Assembly (NCBI RefSeq): GCF_020075495.1
Contig: NZ_JABYQT010000001.1
Span: forward strand, 310,001-374,000
Source: Vreelandella aquamarina
GTDB lineage: Bacteria; Pseudomonadota; Gammaproteobacteria; Pseudomonadales; Halomonadaceae
DNA length: 64,000 nucleotides
Reading direction: 5' to 3'
In this document: piece after piece, positions 15,722-24,829 of the stretch
Layout of the letters: each line of letters opens with the position of its first letter
Numbering within the stretch: the stretch's first letter is position 1
Notes under the pieces: generated by a model
Told to the model about the DNA's origin: nothing
Seen by the model: only the letters and a program-made list of their open reading frames with translations
The model's database searches: none
Program-made: the position numbers and the translations under genes

Positions 15722-16454
15722 CATGGTTAATTATCAGGATAAAGCGCGTGAAGCCGTAAAGTATTTTTGGGGCAACAGGGCTGCGGCGATTGAGAAGCAA
15801 ATTGAGTTGGGCAAAGTAGATCAAGGTGAGCGCGGTGGTGTTACGTCCGGCAACAATATGGATGGATTTCTCCAGCTTATTATCGACATTGTTGAAGCTA
15901 ATGGGTTATCTGGCAGCGACATTCATATAAAAAAGGGTGTCCTTACATTGCCGGGTTATTTTCGCCCTACAAAGCTCTGGGATGTGCTTGTTATGCACGA
16001 AGGAGAGCTTGTAGCGGCTATCGAGCTGAAGAGTCAATGTGGGCCTTCTTTTGGTAATAATTTCAATAATCGTACTGAAGAAGCTATAGGTACTGCGCAT
16101 GACTTCTGGACAGCTTATCGCGAAGGAGCTTTTGGAGACCAACCTAAACCTTTCACAGGTTGGCTAATGATGATAGAAGATGCACCGAAGTCTAGAGCTC
16201 CCGTTTCTGCTCCCAAAACTCTTCATTTTCCTGTCTTTAAAGAGTTTCACGGTGCTTCTTACTTGGAGCGATACAACATTCTATGTAAAAAGCTTGCTCA
16301 AGAGCAGTTGTATACTGTAGCTACAATAATTTCAGCCTCTCGAGAAGCTGTAGATACTGGTGATTATAGCGAGCTAAGTGAGATGACTGGAATCAAAACT
16401 TTCGTTGCAAACTTGGCTGGTCACGTTTCATCTGTTGCAGCCCGTCTTTCATAG
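15711..16454 (+). CDS. paeR7IR: Type II restriction endonuclease, PaeR7I/XhoI family
   Basis: 247 residues, near the known size of PaeR7I. Strong family resemblance: [11 protein letters not shown], the stretch [38 protein letters not shown] and [19 protein letters not shown]. The catalytic PD-(D/E)xK site is likely Asp in LWDVLV plus Glu and Lys in AIELKSQ. Start set at GTG 15711 (VTLDMVNYQ) after AGAGGTGG; GTG 15702 and ATG 15723 are alternatives. The family cleaves CTCGAG. Overlap with the methylase suggests coupled translation, with the methylase first. No separate controller (C) protein gene is seen. Cargo that would both defend the host and stabilise the island. Confidence 0.92.
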   Translation: MTLDMVNYQDKAREAVKYFWGNRAAAIEKQIELGKVDQGERGGVTSGNNMDGFLQLIIDIVEANGLSGSDIHIKKGVLTLPGYFRPTKLWDVLVMHEGELVAAIELKSQCGPSFGNNFNNRTEEAIGTAHDFWTAYREGAFGDQPKPFTGWLMMIEDAPKSRAPVSAPKTLHFPVFKEFHGASYLERYNILCKKLAQEQLYTVATIISASREAVDTGDYSELSEMTGIKTFVANLAGHVSSVAARLS

Positions 16455-16853
16455 CTACTGAAAATTCCAGATAATTTATAGAAGGGCGACCCGCAGCTAT
16501 TGTGGGCGTTCTTCCCGGCAGAGTTAATGAATATCTCCTTCAAAATGTCTTGCAGTCTGCATGATGTTTTGATTTTAGTATGATGCGGCTTACCCATGCT
16601 GCCCCTTATTTTCCCGTACAACTAGCTTAAAAGCATGTGTTCAATTCGCTGAATATGTATCCAGCCTTTCTTGTTGAACGGAGTTTGCTTATACAGCATT
16701 TGATTCTGCCACATGAGTACACCAGCGGTACACAAGCCAGCTTCGTATGCTATCCTCAACCTTCGCTAAACTACTGATTCCAAAGAACTGTACCTTTCGC
16801 TCTATTACGGTCGCTTTCCCTTGAATATCAGTGGCTTATTGATTTATAAGCGA
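16455..16853. other. Non-coding right end of the island
   Basis: 400 bp with no credible gene. It contains AACTGTACC at 16786-16794, the inverse of repeats next to attL. No excisionase gene is recognised here. The remainder shows nothing definite. Confidence 0.5.
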
Positions 16854-16899
16854 ACTCATAATCCCTTGGTCGTAGGTTCAAGTCCTACTGGGCCCACCA
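16854..16899 (+). repeat. attR: 46-bp direct repeat (tRNA-Ile 3' fragment)
   Basis: Exact copy of 2991-3036: from the anticodon loop to CCA. The upstream half (16853 and before) does not continue a tRNA, so this is only an attachment-site remnant and not a second tRNA gene. It marks the right end of the island and, on excision, would join back to the tRNA. Confidence 0.95.
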
Positions 16900-17066
16900 T
16901 TTTCAATGATTTACCCCCGCTTTATTCCTTTCTCGTTGTGGCCGTTGCCAAAAAACATCAACCAAGTATTGGTTATACGCCTTATGCTGATCCGGATCAC
17001 GGCGTAATGTAGGGTGAGCGCAGCTATTTGTTTAAAGACTATTGTTGCCGTAATACGCAAGCAAAC

Positions 17067-18176
17067 TCACCGCGAATAATTCATCCCCCAAAGATCCAGC
17101 CAATCCTGCCGATTCTCCCAGTCAGAACCCGCCGTAGCCGTCCGATACATCATCAGCTGATCACGAAACTGCTCGATGCCCGAGGCTTCCTCGGCGGGCA
17201 GGGCAAAGGTGGTGTTCGTCGACATCTTGCCGTCCATGCTCTGCAGTTTGATGCCTTCTTCAGTCATCAGGTAGTGGAGGAAGAGCTTGGCGGCGTTGGG
17301 GCTCCGGGTCTGGGTGGTCATCAGGCCAAACGTCGGGTAGCTGATCCCGATGAAGGGCTCAAGACCGTGGCAGATGCCGAGTGCCAGGCCGTTGTTGTTG
17401 TCGCGAAACGCGGCGGTGCTGATCAGGCCTACGAAGCTGTCACCGGCATCCGGTGTGCCAATGGCCTCGGCGGCTTCGCTGTCGGAAGGTGTCATCAGCG
17501 GGCCGTTTTGCGCCAGGCGCTTCACGAACTCGGCGGTGGCCGATGCCTCGTCGGTATCAAGCGGTTTGCCGCTGAAGGCGTGAAACGCCTCGGCCATTTC
17601 CTGGTCGTGGTGGGTTGCCATCTGGTTGAACCAGTCTATGTAGAGCGGCTTGATGGCCGGGTCCTGCAGGGTGACCTTGTGGCGCCATTCGTCTTCGGTG
17701 AGCTGCCAGATATTCGTGATCGGGCAACTGTCGTACTCGGCGGTGTTATAGGCCCAGACGTTAGGGGCCAGAATGACGGCCAGCGGGTCCTGATACTCGC
17801 GGATGATGTCGTCGGTCATGTCCTCCGGTGCCCAGCTGCTGACATGGTGCGGCTCGAGTAGCAGCTCGGTGGTGCCGGGCGCGTCTTCGATCAGTACCAC
17901 ATCCGCCTGCACGTTATTGGCCCGCGCGCCGCGGCTGACGATTTCAATCGTCTGCGCGGCCTTCGCCTTGACGCCCACTGCGCTCACGCCATATTTTTCG
18001 GTGAAGTCCTCGGCTTGTTGAACGATCTTGCCGGTGGGGGCGTAGACCGTGATGGGCGCTTCCTGGCGGGCGTTATCGATCAGCGTCTGCAAATCAAACG
18101 TGTCATCTGCATAGGCCGAAGCCATGAAGCAGGTGGTGGCAATGGTAAGAGCGCAAAGCGTGCGGTTCAGCGGCAT
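17067..18176 (-). CDS. ABC transporter periplasmic substrate-binding protein (Fe3+/2-aminoethylphosphonate-type)
   Basis: 369 residues with a signal peptide (cleavage likely SAYA-DD). The fold pattern follows FbpA/AfuA-like binding proteins: ITVYAPTGKIVQQAEDF near the mature N-terminus, QADVVLIEDAP, LAVILAPNVWAYN, LQDPAIKPLY and PNAAKLFLHYLMTEEG. Such proteins bind ferric iron, phosphonates or polyamine-like solutes in the periplasm. No permease or ATPase gene is next to it, so it is an orphan in this window; it may lie beside the old chromosomal junction. The ligand is not determined. Start at the first Met of a clear signal sequence. Confidence 0.85.
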   Translation of the reverse strand: MPLNRTLCALTIATTCFMASAYADDTFDLQTLIDNARQEAPITVYAPTGKIVQQAEDFTEKYGVSAVGVKAKAAQTIEIVSRGARANNVQADVVLIEDAPGTTELLLEPHHVSSWAPEDMTDDIIREYQDPLAVILAPNVWAYNTAEYDSCPITNIWQLTEDEWRHKVTLQDPAIKPLYIDWFNQMATHHDQEMAEAFHAFSGKPLDTDEASATAEFVKRLAQNGPLMTPSDSEAAEAIGTPDAGDSFVGLISTAAFRDNNNGLALGICHGLEPFIGISYPTFGLMTTQTRSPNAAKLFLHYLMTEEGIKLQSMDGKMSTNTTFALPAEEASGIEQFRDQLMMYRTATAGSDWENRQDWLDLWGMNYSR

Positions 18177-18434
18177 GGTGGCTGTCTCAGTCAGCGAGTG
18201 CAGGTTTCAGGGCTTGCAGAAAGGCGAGCGAGACTGCCGGTCAACTTTCGTGCCGGCACCGTCGCCTGCATGAAACCCTGACGTGTGTTCTAAATAAGCA
18301 GTTGAAAATGTTATTTATTTAGAAAACAGGCTAACCGATCACTGTTACAGAACCATGTACCTTGCAAGTAGGTGCAAGATGCATCTGTCAGGCTGGGTAA
18401 TGGCGCGCGTTTCTTGTCATGCCATGCCAGCGTT

Positions 18435-18773
18435 TCAAGAGCCCAGTAACACGCCTACCTGCACGGTACCAAACGTCAACACCCCGGCGGCTACCGGCCA
18501 GCCGAGCGAGCGAAGCCGCCACCACACTGCAAGCGTAACGCACAGGCCAAGAAAGGTAGCAACCCAGGAAACCGCGTGGGGATTGACCGGCACGATCGAC
18601 ACGCCAAGCACCGCCGCAATCATCAAGGGCCCAAGCACCGTGAGCCACTGGGGCATGGCGTTGAGGCCGGCGGCGCTGTTCAGGCGCCGCTGCATCCAGA
18701 GAAACGGCACCACGCGTATCAGCAGCGTACCGAAGGCGCTGGCGAACACGGCGATCCATAGCGCACTATTCAT
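18435..18773 (-). CDS. azlD: AzlD-family branched-chain amino acid export subunit
   Basis: 112 residues with four hydrophobic helices (for example WIAVFASAFGTLLIRVVPFLW and VLGPLMIAAVLGVSIVPV). Size, topology and position immediately after azlC identify AzlD, the small partner of the AzlCD branched-chain amino acid (and analogue) exporter in the inner membrane. Its start overlaps the azlC stop by four bases (18770-18773). Confidence 0.9.
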   Translation of the reverse strand: MNSALWIAVFASAFGTLLIRVVPFLWMQRRLNSAAGLNAMPQWLTVLGPLMIAAVLGVSIVPVNPHAVSWVATFLGLCVTLAVWWRLRSLGWPVAAGVLTFGTVQVGVLLGS

Positions 18774-19510
18774 AAGCGGCGACTCCTGTGGGTGAATGTG
18801 ATGCTATAGAAACATAGCGCGCCCAAGGCAGCGGCCAGGGGAATGGCCACGTTGCTCAAGCCATATAGAGTAAACGCCAGCGCTGCCATGATCGTCACGA
18901 GCATGGCGAGTGCCCAGCGCTTGTCGGTAAAGCGGGGGGCCACCATGGTCAGAAACAGGGCAGGGAGGGCAAACGGCATCACCTCGCCCAGCAGTGGCCA
19001 GCGGGCGGTGACCGCTTCACCGGCCATGGCGCCCACAATAGTTCCCACGACCCAGGCCGCCCAGGCGAATAGCGACGCACCCAGAAACCAGCTGAAACGC
19101 TTTACATCAGGCAACTGCGGCAGGCGTGTCAATGCCAGGGCAAATACCTGGTCGGTCAACCCGTGCATCAGCCAGGGCCAGTGACGGCTGCGCGGCAGCA
19201 GGGCCGCGAGGTTGGGGCCATACACTACATGGCGGATGTTGATCAGCAGCGTCAAGATCACCACCAGCCACAGCGGCGAGCCGGCGGCAATCATGCCGAC
19301 GAACAGAAACTGCGACGCCCCGGCGTAGATCAGCGCCGAAATGGCCGCGGCCTCCCAGGTGGTAAAGCCGGCCTGGGTCGCCACCAGGCCAAAGGAGAGT
19401 GCGACGGGAACGTAGCCGCCCAGCAGGGGAATCGCTTCACGCACCCCTTGAAGCGCCGAGCGAACCGGGGAGTGGTGGTCAGGTATCTGGTGATCGACAG
19501 GCGAGTTCAT
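18770..19510 (-). CDS. azlC: AzlC-family branched-chain amino acid export permease
   Basis: 246 residues, polytopic. The AzlC signature is clear: LLGGYVPVALSFGLVATQAG, ALIYAGASQFLFVGM and INIRHVVYGPNLA. AzlC with AzlD exports branched-chain amino acids or toxic analogues. Start overlaps the stop of the XRE-cupin regulator (19507-19510), and its end overlaps azlD, so regulator-azlC-azlD form one tightly coupled operon. Confidence 0.93.
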   Translation of the reverse strand: MNSPVDHQIPDHHSPVRSALQGVREAIPLLGGYVPVALSFGLVATQAGFTTWEAAAISALIYAGASQFLFVGMIAAGSPLWLVVILTLLINIRHVVYGPNLAALLPRSRHWPWLMHGLTDQVFALALTRLPQLPDVKRFSWFLGASLFAWAAWVVGTIVGAMAGEAVTARWPLLGEVMPFALPALFLTMVAPRFTDKRWALAMLVTIMAALAFTLYGLSNVAIPLAAALGALCFYSITFTHRSRRL

Positions 19511-20037
19511 GGGGTGGCGTCTTCGTGTCCGTAAATGATGGTGACCAGCAGCGTGGCGCTCTCGGCCTGGGTGCGGTACAGGTGGGGGCGGTCCGCAGGG
19601 AAGGTGATGGTTTCACCGGGAGAAAGGAGGACGGTGTCGGCTTTTGGACCTGCCTCCAGGTGGCCGCTGACCAGTGTCAGGGTTTCACGAGTACCCGGCG
19701 GATGCGCCTCGGCGTGGCGGGCCGTGTGAGGCGCGCAGTGCATCCAGTAGGCATCTACCGAGGGAGCATCCTGGCCCTGGTCGATCAGCTGTACCTGTAC
19801 GTCATTGTCGTCAAGCGGCACCTGGATCGGAGCGACCAGCGTGCCGAAAGGCACCTTCAGTTGAGCGGCCAGGCGCCAGATCGTATCCAGTGTGGGGTTG
19901 CCGTTACCCTGCTCGAGACGGCACAGGTTGGATTTGGCAATGCCCGCAGCGCCAGCAAGCTGGCTAAGTGAAAAGCCCCGCGCTTGGCGCAGGGTCTGGA
20001 GGTGCTTGCCCAGAGTAAGCAGTGCGTCTTGATTCAT
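19507..20037 (-). CDS. XRE-family regulator with C-terminal cupin domain
   Basis: 176 residues. N-terminal helix-turn-helix LRQARGFSLSQLAGAAGIAKSNLCRLEQGNGNPTL is of the XRE/SinR type (residues about 16-50); the C-terminal half (ETLTLVSGHLEAG, LSPGETITFPADRPHLYR) is a cupin fold that likely senses a small ligand. First gene of the azlCD operon. A symmetrical operator-like palindrome at 20048-20085 lies 11 bp upstream of its start, so autoregulation and control of azlCD are likely. Confidence 0.92.
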   Translation of the reverse strand: MNQDALLTLGKHLQTLRQARGFSLSQLAGAAGIAKSNLCRLEQGNGNPTLDTIWRLAAQLKVPFGTLVAPIQVPLDDNDVQVQLIDQGQDAPSVDAYWMHCAPHTARHAEAHPPGTRETLTLVSGHLEAGPKADTVLLSPGETITFPADRPHLYRTQAESATLLVTIIYGHEDATP

Positions 20038-20047
20038 GCGGCGGCCC

Positions 20048-20085
20048 GGTGTTCCTTTTATAGAACGTTCTATATAAAGAACACC
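20048..20085. promoter_or_regulatory. Nested palindromic operator of the XRE-azlCD operon
   Basis: Inner perfect 16-bp palindrome TATAGAACGTTCTATA (20059-20074) and outer arms GGTGTTC (20048-20054) and GAACACC (20079-20085) share one centre at 20066.5. Each half also reads as GTTC...GAAC. Such nested symmetry just upstream of a regulator start is typical of a cooperative repressor site overlapping the promoter. Confidence 0.65.
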
Positions 20086-20126
20086 GCGCCGTCAACCCGG
20101 CGCGCCATGGCGCCGGCGAGGCAGGC

Positions 20127-21347
20127 TCAGGAAGTGGTGCGGCGCGCCCGGCAGGCAGCGGCGGTAAACAGCACGTCGGTGGAGGAGTTGAGCGCAGTTT
20201 CCGTGGAGTCCTGCACCACGCTGATCACAAAACCAATGGCCACTGCCTGCATGGCCACTTCTGTCGGAATGCCGAACAGGTTGGCGGCCATGGGAATCAG
20301 CATGAGCGAGCCCCCCGCCACACCGGAAACGCCGCAGGCGGCCAGGGCAGATACCACGCACAGCAGCAGCGCCGTGGGGAAGTCGACGTTGATGCCCAGG
20401 GTGTGCGTCATGGCCAGCGTGATGACGGTAATGGTGATGGCCGCGCCACACATGTTGATGGTGGCACCCAGCGGAATCGAGATGGAGTAGGTGTCCGGGT
20501 CCAGATCAAGCTTGCGACACAGCTCCAGATTGACCGGGATGTTGGCCGCCGAGCTGCGGGTAAAGAAGGCGGTGATTGCGCTGCCGCGCAGGCAGGCCAG
20601 CACCAGGGGATAAGGGTTCTGGCGGGTAGCGATGTACACCAGCAGCGGGTTGCTCACCAGTGCGACGAACAGCATGCAGCCAACGATGATGCTGAGCAGC
20701 TGTGCATAGTTCAACAGCGCATCGGTGCCTGATTCGGCCAGAGTGCCCGCCACCAGGCCAAGGATACCCAACGGTGCCAGGCGGATCACCAGCGCCACGA
20801 TGCGCGACACCGCATTGGAAAGGTCGTCAAGGGCCACTCGGGTTGTCTCGCTTGCCTGGCGCAGCATCAGGCCGAGCCCGACTGCCCAGGCGAGAATGGC
20901 GATGAAGTTGGCTTCCATCAGCGCGCTTACCGGGTTGGCAACGGCTTTGAGCAGCAGGTTGCGCAGAATCTGGAAAATATCTCCCGGCGGGTTGCCGTCT
21001 GCCCGAGGGGCGTCCAGGGTCAGTTCGGTGGGAAATGCAAAGCTTGCCGCCACGGCAATCAAGGCCGCCACCAGGGTGCCCACGATATAAAGCACCAGCA
21101 CCGAGCGAATATGCGTAGGCTGCCCCTGGCGGTGTGCGGCAATGGCGGCCGCAACCAGTACGAACACCAGAATGGGCGCCACGGCTTGAAGCGCGGCAAT
21201 GAACAGCTGGCCGAGCAGCGCTACATCTGCGGCAACGCCCGGGGCGAGGATGGCAAGCAAGGTACCCGCCACGATGCCGATCAGTATCTGAGGAATAAGG
21301 CCCAACTTGAAAAGCGGCCGAAACAAGCCGGTAGCGGTTGCAAACAT
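20127..21347 (-). CDS. sstT: Serine/threonine:Na+ symporter SstT
   Basis: 406 residues of the DAACS (dicarboxylate/amino acid:cation symporter) family with about eight helices and re-entrant loops. The diagnostic motifs are [19 protein letters not shown] (serine-rich hairpin HP1), [17 protein letters not shown] (NMxG-type TM7) and [16 protein letters not shown] (HP2), the SstT versions of these segments. It imports serine and threonine with sodium, fitting a halophile. Single gene, with its own 240-bp upstream gap. Confidence 0.94.
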   Translation of the reverse strand: MFATATGLFRPLFKLGLIPQILIGIVAGTLLAILAPGVAADVALLGQLFIAALQAVAPILVFVLVAAAIAAHRQGQPTHIRSVLVLYIVGTLVAALIAVAASFAFPTELTLDAPRADGNPPGDIFQILRNLLLKAVANPVSALMEANFIAILAWAVGLGLMLRQASETTRVALDDLSNAVSRIVALVIRLAPLGILGLVAGTLAESGTDALLNYAQLLSIIVGCMLFVALVSNPLLVYIATRQNPYPLVLACLRGSAITAFFTRSSAANIPVNLELCRKLDLDPDTYSISIPLGATINMCGAAITITVITLAMTHTLGINVDFPTALLLCVVSALAACGVSGVAGGSLMLIPMAANLFGIPTEVAMQAVAIGFVISVVQDSTETALNSSTDVLFTAAACRARRTTS

Positions 21348-21587
21348 CGCGCATTACTCAGGTAGTAGAAGAGGAACCGGCGTCAAGGACGCCTCCCGAA
21401 AAGGGCCGCATTCTATCATCTGTGGGTCTGCTGCGGGCTCTTGCAGGCAAGTTTCTCCCATGAAGCTCTCGTCGGGAGCGTGCAAACCTGCTGTTTTCCC
21501 GCTCAGCGCCTTATAATCGCCGCCGAGTACAGCGCTTGATGGGCGTCTGTACCGTCATCGATAAACTATTCAAAAGGGAACCGTAAG

Positions 21588-21917
21588 ATGCGCTGGATAA
21601 CAGCCTTGGCCGCCATGATGCTGGTGTGCCTATCAACCGTGGCAAGTGCTGCCGACTACTATGTCGATATTACCAATCGAACCGGTTATACCATCTATTA
21701 CATGTATATCAGCCCGGCAAGCGCGAAGACCTGGGAAGAGGATGTACTGGGGCAGGATGTATTGCAAAACGGTGCTACGCAGCGTGTCACGCTGACAGGG
21801 TATACCAACCCGCACTTTGACATTCGTCTGGTGGACGAGGATGGAGACAGCTATACCTACTGGACGGTAGACGTGGAAACCCAGGACATTGTAGTAACGC
21901 TGGATCATCTTGACTGA
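21588..21917 (+). CDS. Small exported protein of unknown function
   Basis: 109 residues with a clean signal peptide (cleavage near ASA-ADYY). The mature domain, starting YYVDITNRTGYTIYYMYISP, is rich in aromatic and acidic residues and beta-patterned, with repeated YxxT/W turns. Similar small periplasmic proteins occur widely in proteobacteria, but no function is recognised. AAGGGAA precedes the ATG. It is alone between sstT and an opposite-strand gene, with a strong hairpin just after it. Confidence 0.75.
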   Translation: MRWITALAAMMLVCLSTVASAADYYVDITNRTGYTIYYMYISPASAKTWEEDVLGQDVLQNGATQRVTLTGYTNPHFDIRLVDEDGDSYTYWTVDVETQDIVVTLDHLD

Positions 21918-21923
21918 GGGGCT

Positions 21924-21960
21924 GCTTCCCTTGCCGCTGGATTAAAGCGGCAAGGGAAGC
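21924..21960. terminator. Perfect 15-bp stem hairpin between convergent genes
   Basis: GCTTCCCTTGCCGCT at 21924-21938 and its exact complement at 21946-21960, 7-nt loop. It lies between convergent genes and could terminate both, although no clear T-run follows. Confidence 0.55.
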
Positions 21961-21985
21961 ATCAAGAAAGTACTGCCTGAAGAGA

Positions 21986-22300
21986 TCATGCCGCGGCGGT
22001 TTCAACGCGAGCAGGCTTGGATGCGGCGACGTTTTGAAGCGTATCGGCAACCGTGCTGGCGCTCATGGTGGCTACCAGGGTATAACCTTGTTCAGTCAGT
22101 TCGATTACATCGGGTGAAGAACCCCATTTCAGCAGCATTTCGTCGAGTTGGCGCTCTGCAGCTTCAAACTGGCTGCAATGGCACAGCAGTTTGGCAATGG
22201 TGTAATCGCACTCGGGGGTATCGAACATCTCTTCCTTGATTTCCTGAATAGCAAGCTGAAGACCGGCCTTGGAAATCTCTGCTAGTTGAATATGTTGCAT
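21986..22300 (-). CDS. Hypothetical protein
   Basis: 104 residues, helical, acidic, no signal peptide. Contains DYTIAKLLCHCSQFEAAERQLDEML, a pattern like a single helical-repeat pair, and an alanine-rich tail. AAGGAG precedes the ATG on the minus strand. Not recognised; transcribed toward the hairpin at 21924-21960. Confidence 0.65.
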   Translation of the reverse strand: MQHIQLAEISKAGLQLAIQEIKEEMFDTPECDYTIAKLLCHCSQFEAAERQLDEMLLKWGSSPDVIELTEQGYTLVATMSASTVADTLQNVAASKPARVETAAA

Positions 22301-22413
22301 GCCACTACTCCTTGTGAATGCTGGGTTTATTTGTACGCATCTTGTACTCTTCGAGAGTAATATAGCTTTTCCTCAGAAGCAAACACGAAATGGTCGCATG
22401 GTGCTTTTCAGGC

Positions 22414-22448
22414 GCAAAAAAATCCCTCTACGCCGGGTAGAGGGATTT
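22414..22448 (-). terminator. Rho-independent terminator
   Basis: Stem AAATCCCTCTAC/GTAGAGGGATTT (22420-22431, 22437-22448) with a 5-nt loop; on the minus strand it runs into a seven-T tract. It terminates the small gene at 22470-22649. Confidence 0.85.
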
Positions 22449-22469
22449 CGCTGGTCTTTGTCCTTGCCA

Positions 22470-22649
22470 CTACAGGGGTAGTGTCGCAAGCAGTGTTACC
22501 ACGCAGCCTGCCAAAAATGCCAGTGAAGCGAGCTTGATCATCTCGGCTTCCTGAGTTTTTGAGCGTCTATGCCGCTGTTCCATAAGGTAATTTTCCAAAT
22601 GTTCGCGGCTGCCTGGTTTTGCTCCATTGTAAAGATGTTGACGTATCAT
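22470..22649 (-). CDS. Small single-span membrane protein
   Basis: 59 residues from an ATG at 22649 with AAGGAG at ideal spacing; the open frame extends upstream to 22787 but that part lacks a ribosome-binding site and looks non-coding. N-terminal 35 residues are basic and polar (LENYLMEQRHRRSKTQEAEM), followed by one hydrophobic helix (LASLAFLAGCVVTLLATLPL) to the C-terminus, like tail-anchored small membrane proteins. Followed by a clear terminator, so it is an independent unit. Function unknown. Confidence 0.68.
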   Translation of the reverse strand: MIRQHLYNGAKPGSREHLENYLMEQRHRRSKTQEAEMIKLASLAFLAGCVVTLLATLPL

Positions 22650-22787
22650 CTCGACTCCTTGAGCGTTGCGGTTGGTTAATCCCCTCGTCCCCGCCTTCCA
22701 AAACCCGATGCCTTGGGTAACTCCATCACATTTGTTGAAATACGCTAGTTGTCTCAGCATAGACCACGGAGAACGAAATTTGCTCAC

Positions 22788-23140
22788 TAAAAGCTATACA
22801 AAAAGTTAATAATTGCGTCACGAGCGTGTCACGAAGCACTCTTGAAAGCGCTTCGGAAAAATTACTGTCGATTTTTCAATTGGGTGCCTATTGCACAGCG
22901 ATAAAAGCGCGTGCGCGAAAACGTCGTCAGCAGGAAAGGTTGATGCTGTCATGCAACCAAAGTTGTTAGACTTTGGTTGTAATTGCGGGTGAATTGCTGG
23001 ACTAATGGCTTATGGCAGTGAATAAAGGGCGCCAAGAAATGGTTGGGCCCTTGAGAGAACGTCCTTGCCAAGCGACGGCAAGTTGCCCGCTAGCCTTCTA
23101 ACGCGCTTTTTCATTACCTGACACGAGCGGTATCTTTCCA
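22788..23140. other. Intergenic region upstream of the DASS transporter
   Basis: About 350 bp with no gene. Contains repeated GTCACGA near 22817-22833 and an inverted repeat CAACCAAAGT/ACTTTGGTTG (22954-22963, 22970-22979) with 6-nt spacer and no T-run, which may be an operator for the downstream transporter. Confidence 0.4.
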
Positions 23141-24802
23141 ATGCGCAGAACTGCCACAATGACGCTCTGGGATCAGCTTTGGCACTCCCACGACCAAGTC
23201 AAAAACCTGCTGATGTGCGCGCTGCCGACATCAGGCACGCCACGTGCGCCCACTGCTTCTGATGACCATCAGGGTGGCTCGGGTTCCCAGCCAGGCCCAA
23301 AACCACCGGCCTACACCACACCGCAAAAGATCGGCCTGGTGTTGGGGCCGGTGTTGTTTGCCTTTGTGCTGATGTTTTTCCATCCGGCCGATTTGAGCGT
23401 CGAAGGCCGAATGGTGCTGGCGACCACGCTATGGGTCGCCGTGTGGTGGATCACCGAGGCGATCCCCATTCCGGTCACGTCGCTTTTGCCTATCGTGCTG
23501 CTGCCGATCACCGGCGCGCTGGAAGGCGGGGCCGTCACGGCGGCTTACGGTAACCCCATCATCTTCCTGTTCCTGGGCGGCTTCATGATTGCCCTTGCCA
23601 TGGAAAAATGGGACCTGCACAAACGTATTGCGTTGACCATCATTTCGGTACTGGGTACCAGCATCAACAACATCGTGTTTGGCTTCATGGCGGCTACCGG
23701 CTTTTTGTCGATGTGGGTCTCCAATACCGCGGCGGTCATGATGATGCTGCCGATTGGCACGGCAATCGTCTATCAGGTCACCCAGGAGCTGAACAAGAGT
23801 GAAGGGGACCATACCACCGAAATCGATAAATTCAGCAAGGCGCTGATTTTCGGTATTGGTTATGGCGGTACCATTGGCGGTCTGGGTACGTTGATCGGCA
23901 CGCCCCCCAACATCATTCTGGCTGCCGTGGTCAATGAGCTGTTCGGCGTGGAAATCTCCTTTGCCGGCTGGCTGATGTTCGCCTTTCCGGTCGTGGTGGC
24001 CCTGCTCTTGATCAGCTGGCTGCTGTTGACTCGGGTCATCTACCCGATCAACTTCAACAAGCTGCCGGGCGGCAAGGACATGATCAAGAAGGAGAAGGCG
24101 GCCCTTGGCAAGATCTCGTTCGAAGAGAAAGCGGTCCTGGGCATCTTCCTGTTCGCAGCTTTCATGTGGATCACCCGCTCCTTTTTGTGGCAGGGCCAGA
24201 TCATCAATATTCCTGGCATCAACGACACCATGATTGCCATTGTCGCCGCCATCTTGCTGTTTCTGGTGCCTTCGCCCAACAAGGGCGGCTGCCTGCTGGG
24301 CTGGGATGTGGCCAGAGACGTGCCTTGGGGGATTCTCCTGCTGTTCGGGGGCGGTCTTGCCATTGCCGCCGGTTTCGGCTCCACTGGCCTGGCGTCATGG
24401 ATCGGCGGGCAGATGAGCGTGCTGGAAGGGGTCAACTTCCTGCTGGTCATCCTGCTGGCAACTGGCATGGTGCTCTTCCTGACCGAAATCACCTCCAATA
24501 CCGCAACGGCCACCATGATCCTTCCCGTACTGGCGTCGCTGGCGCTGGCGCTGGATATCCACCCCTTCGTACTCATGGTACCGGCGGCCATGGCGGCCAA
24601 CTGCGCCTTCATGCTGCCGGTGGGCACGCCGCCCAACGCGATCATCTTCGCGACCGGCAAGCTCAAGATCATCGAAATGGTACGCAACGGGTTCTGGCTC
24701 AATATCGCTGCCATGCTCTTGATCGTGGCTGCCGTCTACTTCTTGCTGCCCATGCTCTGGGGTGTCGATCTGACCAGCTACCCAGACGCCTTCCGCAACT
24801 AG
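23141..24802 (+). CDS. DASS-family sodium:dicarboxylate/anion symporter (SLC13)
   Basis: 553 residues with a hydrophilic N-terminal region of about 60 residues and then about 12 helices. Family motifs: WWITEAIPIPVTSLLPIVLL near residue 105, the SNT motif in WVSNTAAVMMMLPI, GIGYGGTIGGLGTLIGTPPN, and the second half ITSNTATATMILPVLASLA with MLPVGTPPNAIIFATG. These SNT repeats bind Na+ and the carboxylate (succinate, malate, citrate or related). Several in-frame Mets at the start (23141, 23159) lack a strong Shine-Dalgarno, so the exact start is uncertain. Single gene with its own terminator. Confidence 0.92.
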   Translation: MRRTATMTLWDQLWHSHDQVKNLLMCALPTSGTPRAPTASDDHQGGSGSQPGPKPPAYTTPQKIGLVLGPVLFAFVLMFFHPADLSVEGRMVLATTLWVAVWWITEAIPIPVTSLLPIVLLPITGALEGGAVTAAYGNPIIFLFLGGFMIALAMEKWDLHKRIALTIISVLGTSINNIVFGFMAATGFLSMWVSNTAAVMMMLPIGTAIVYQVTQELNKSEGDHTTEIDKFSKALIFGIGYGGTIGGLGTLIGTPPNIILAAVVNELFGVEISFAGWLMFAFPVVVALLLISWLLLTRVIYPINFNKLPGGKDMIKKEKAALGKISFEEKAVLGIFLFAAFMWITRSFLWQGQIINIPGINDTMIAIVAAILLFLVPSPNKGGCLLGWDVARDVPWGILLLFGGGLAIAAGFGSTGLASWIGGQMSVLEGVNFLLVILLATGMVLFLTEITSNTATATMILPVLASLALALDIHPFVLMVPAAMAANCAFMLPVGTPPNAIIFATGKLKIIEMVRNGFWLNIAAMLLIVAAVYFLLPMLWGVDLTSYPDAFRN

Positions 24803-24829
24803 TACACCCGCGCAACTGCCGCGCTCTTC

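Noticed and set aside
16421-16621. 66-codon minus-strand frame after the restriction gene
   Set aside because: Overlaps the end of the nuclease gene, no Shine-Dalgarno, no recognisable protein.
16854-16899. Second tRNA gene
   Set aside because: Only the 3' 46 bases are present; there is no acceptor 5' strand or D arm.
16821-17012. 63-codon open frame across attR
   Set aside because: It is the tRNA fragment read in frame; no gene resemblance.
17028-17861. 277-codon plus-strand frame opposite the periplasmic binding protein
   Set aside because: Shadow of the minus-strand gene, which has a signal peptide and clear family motifs.
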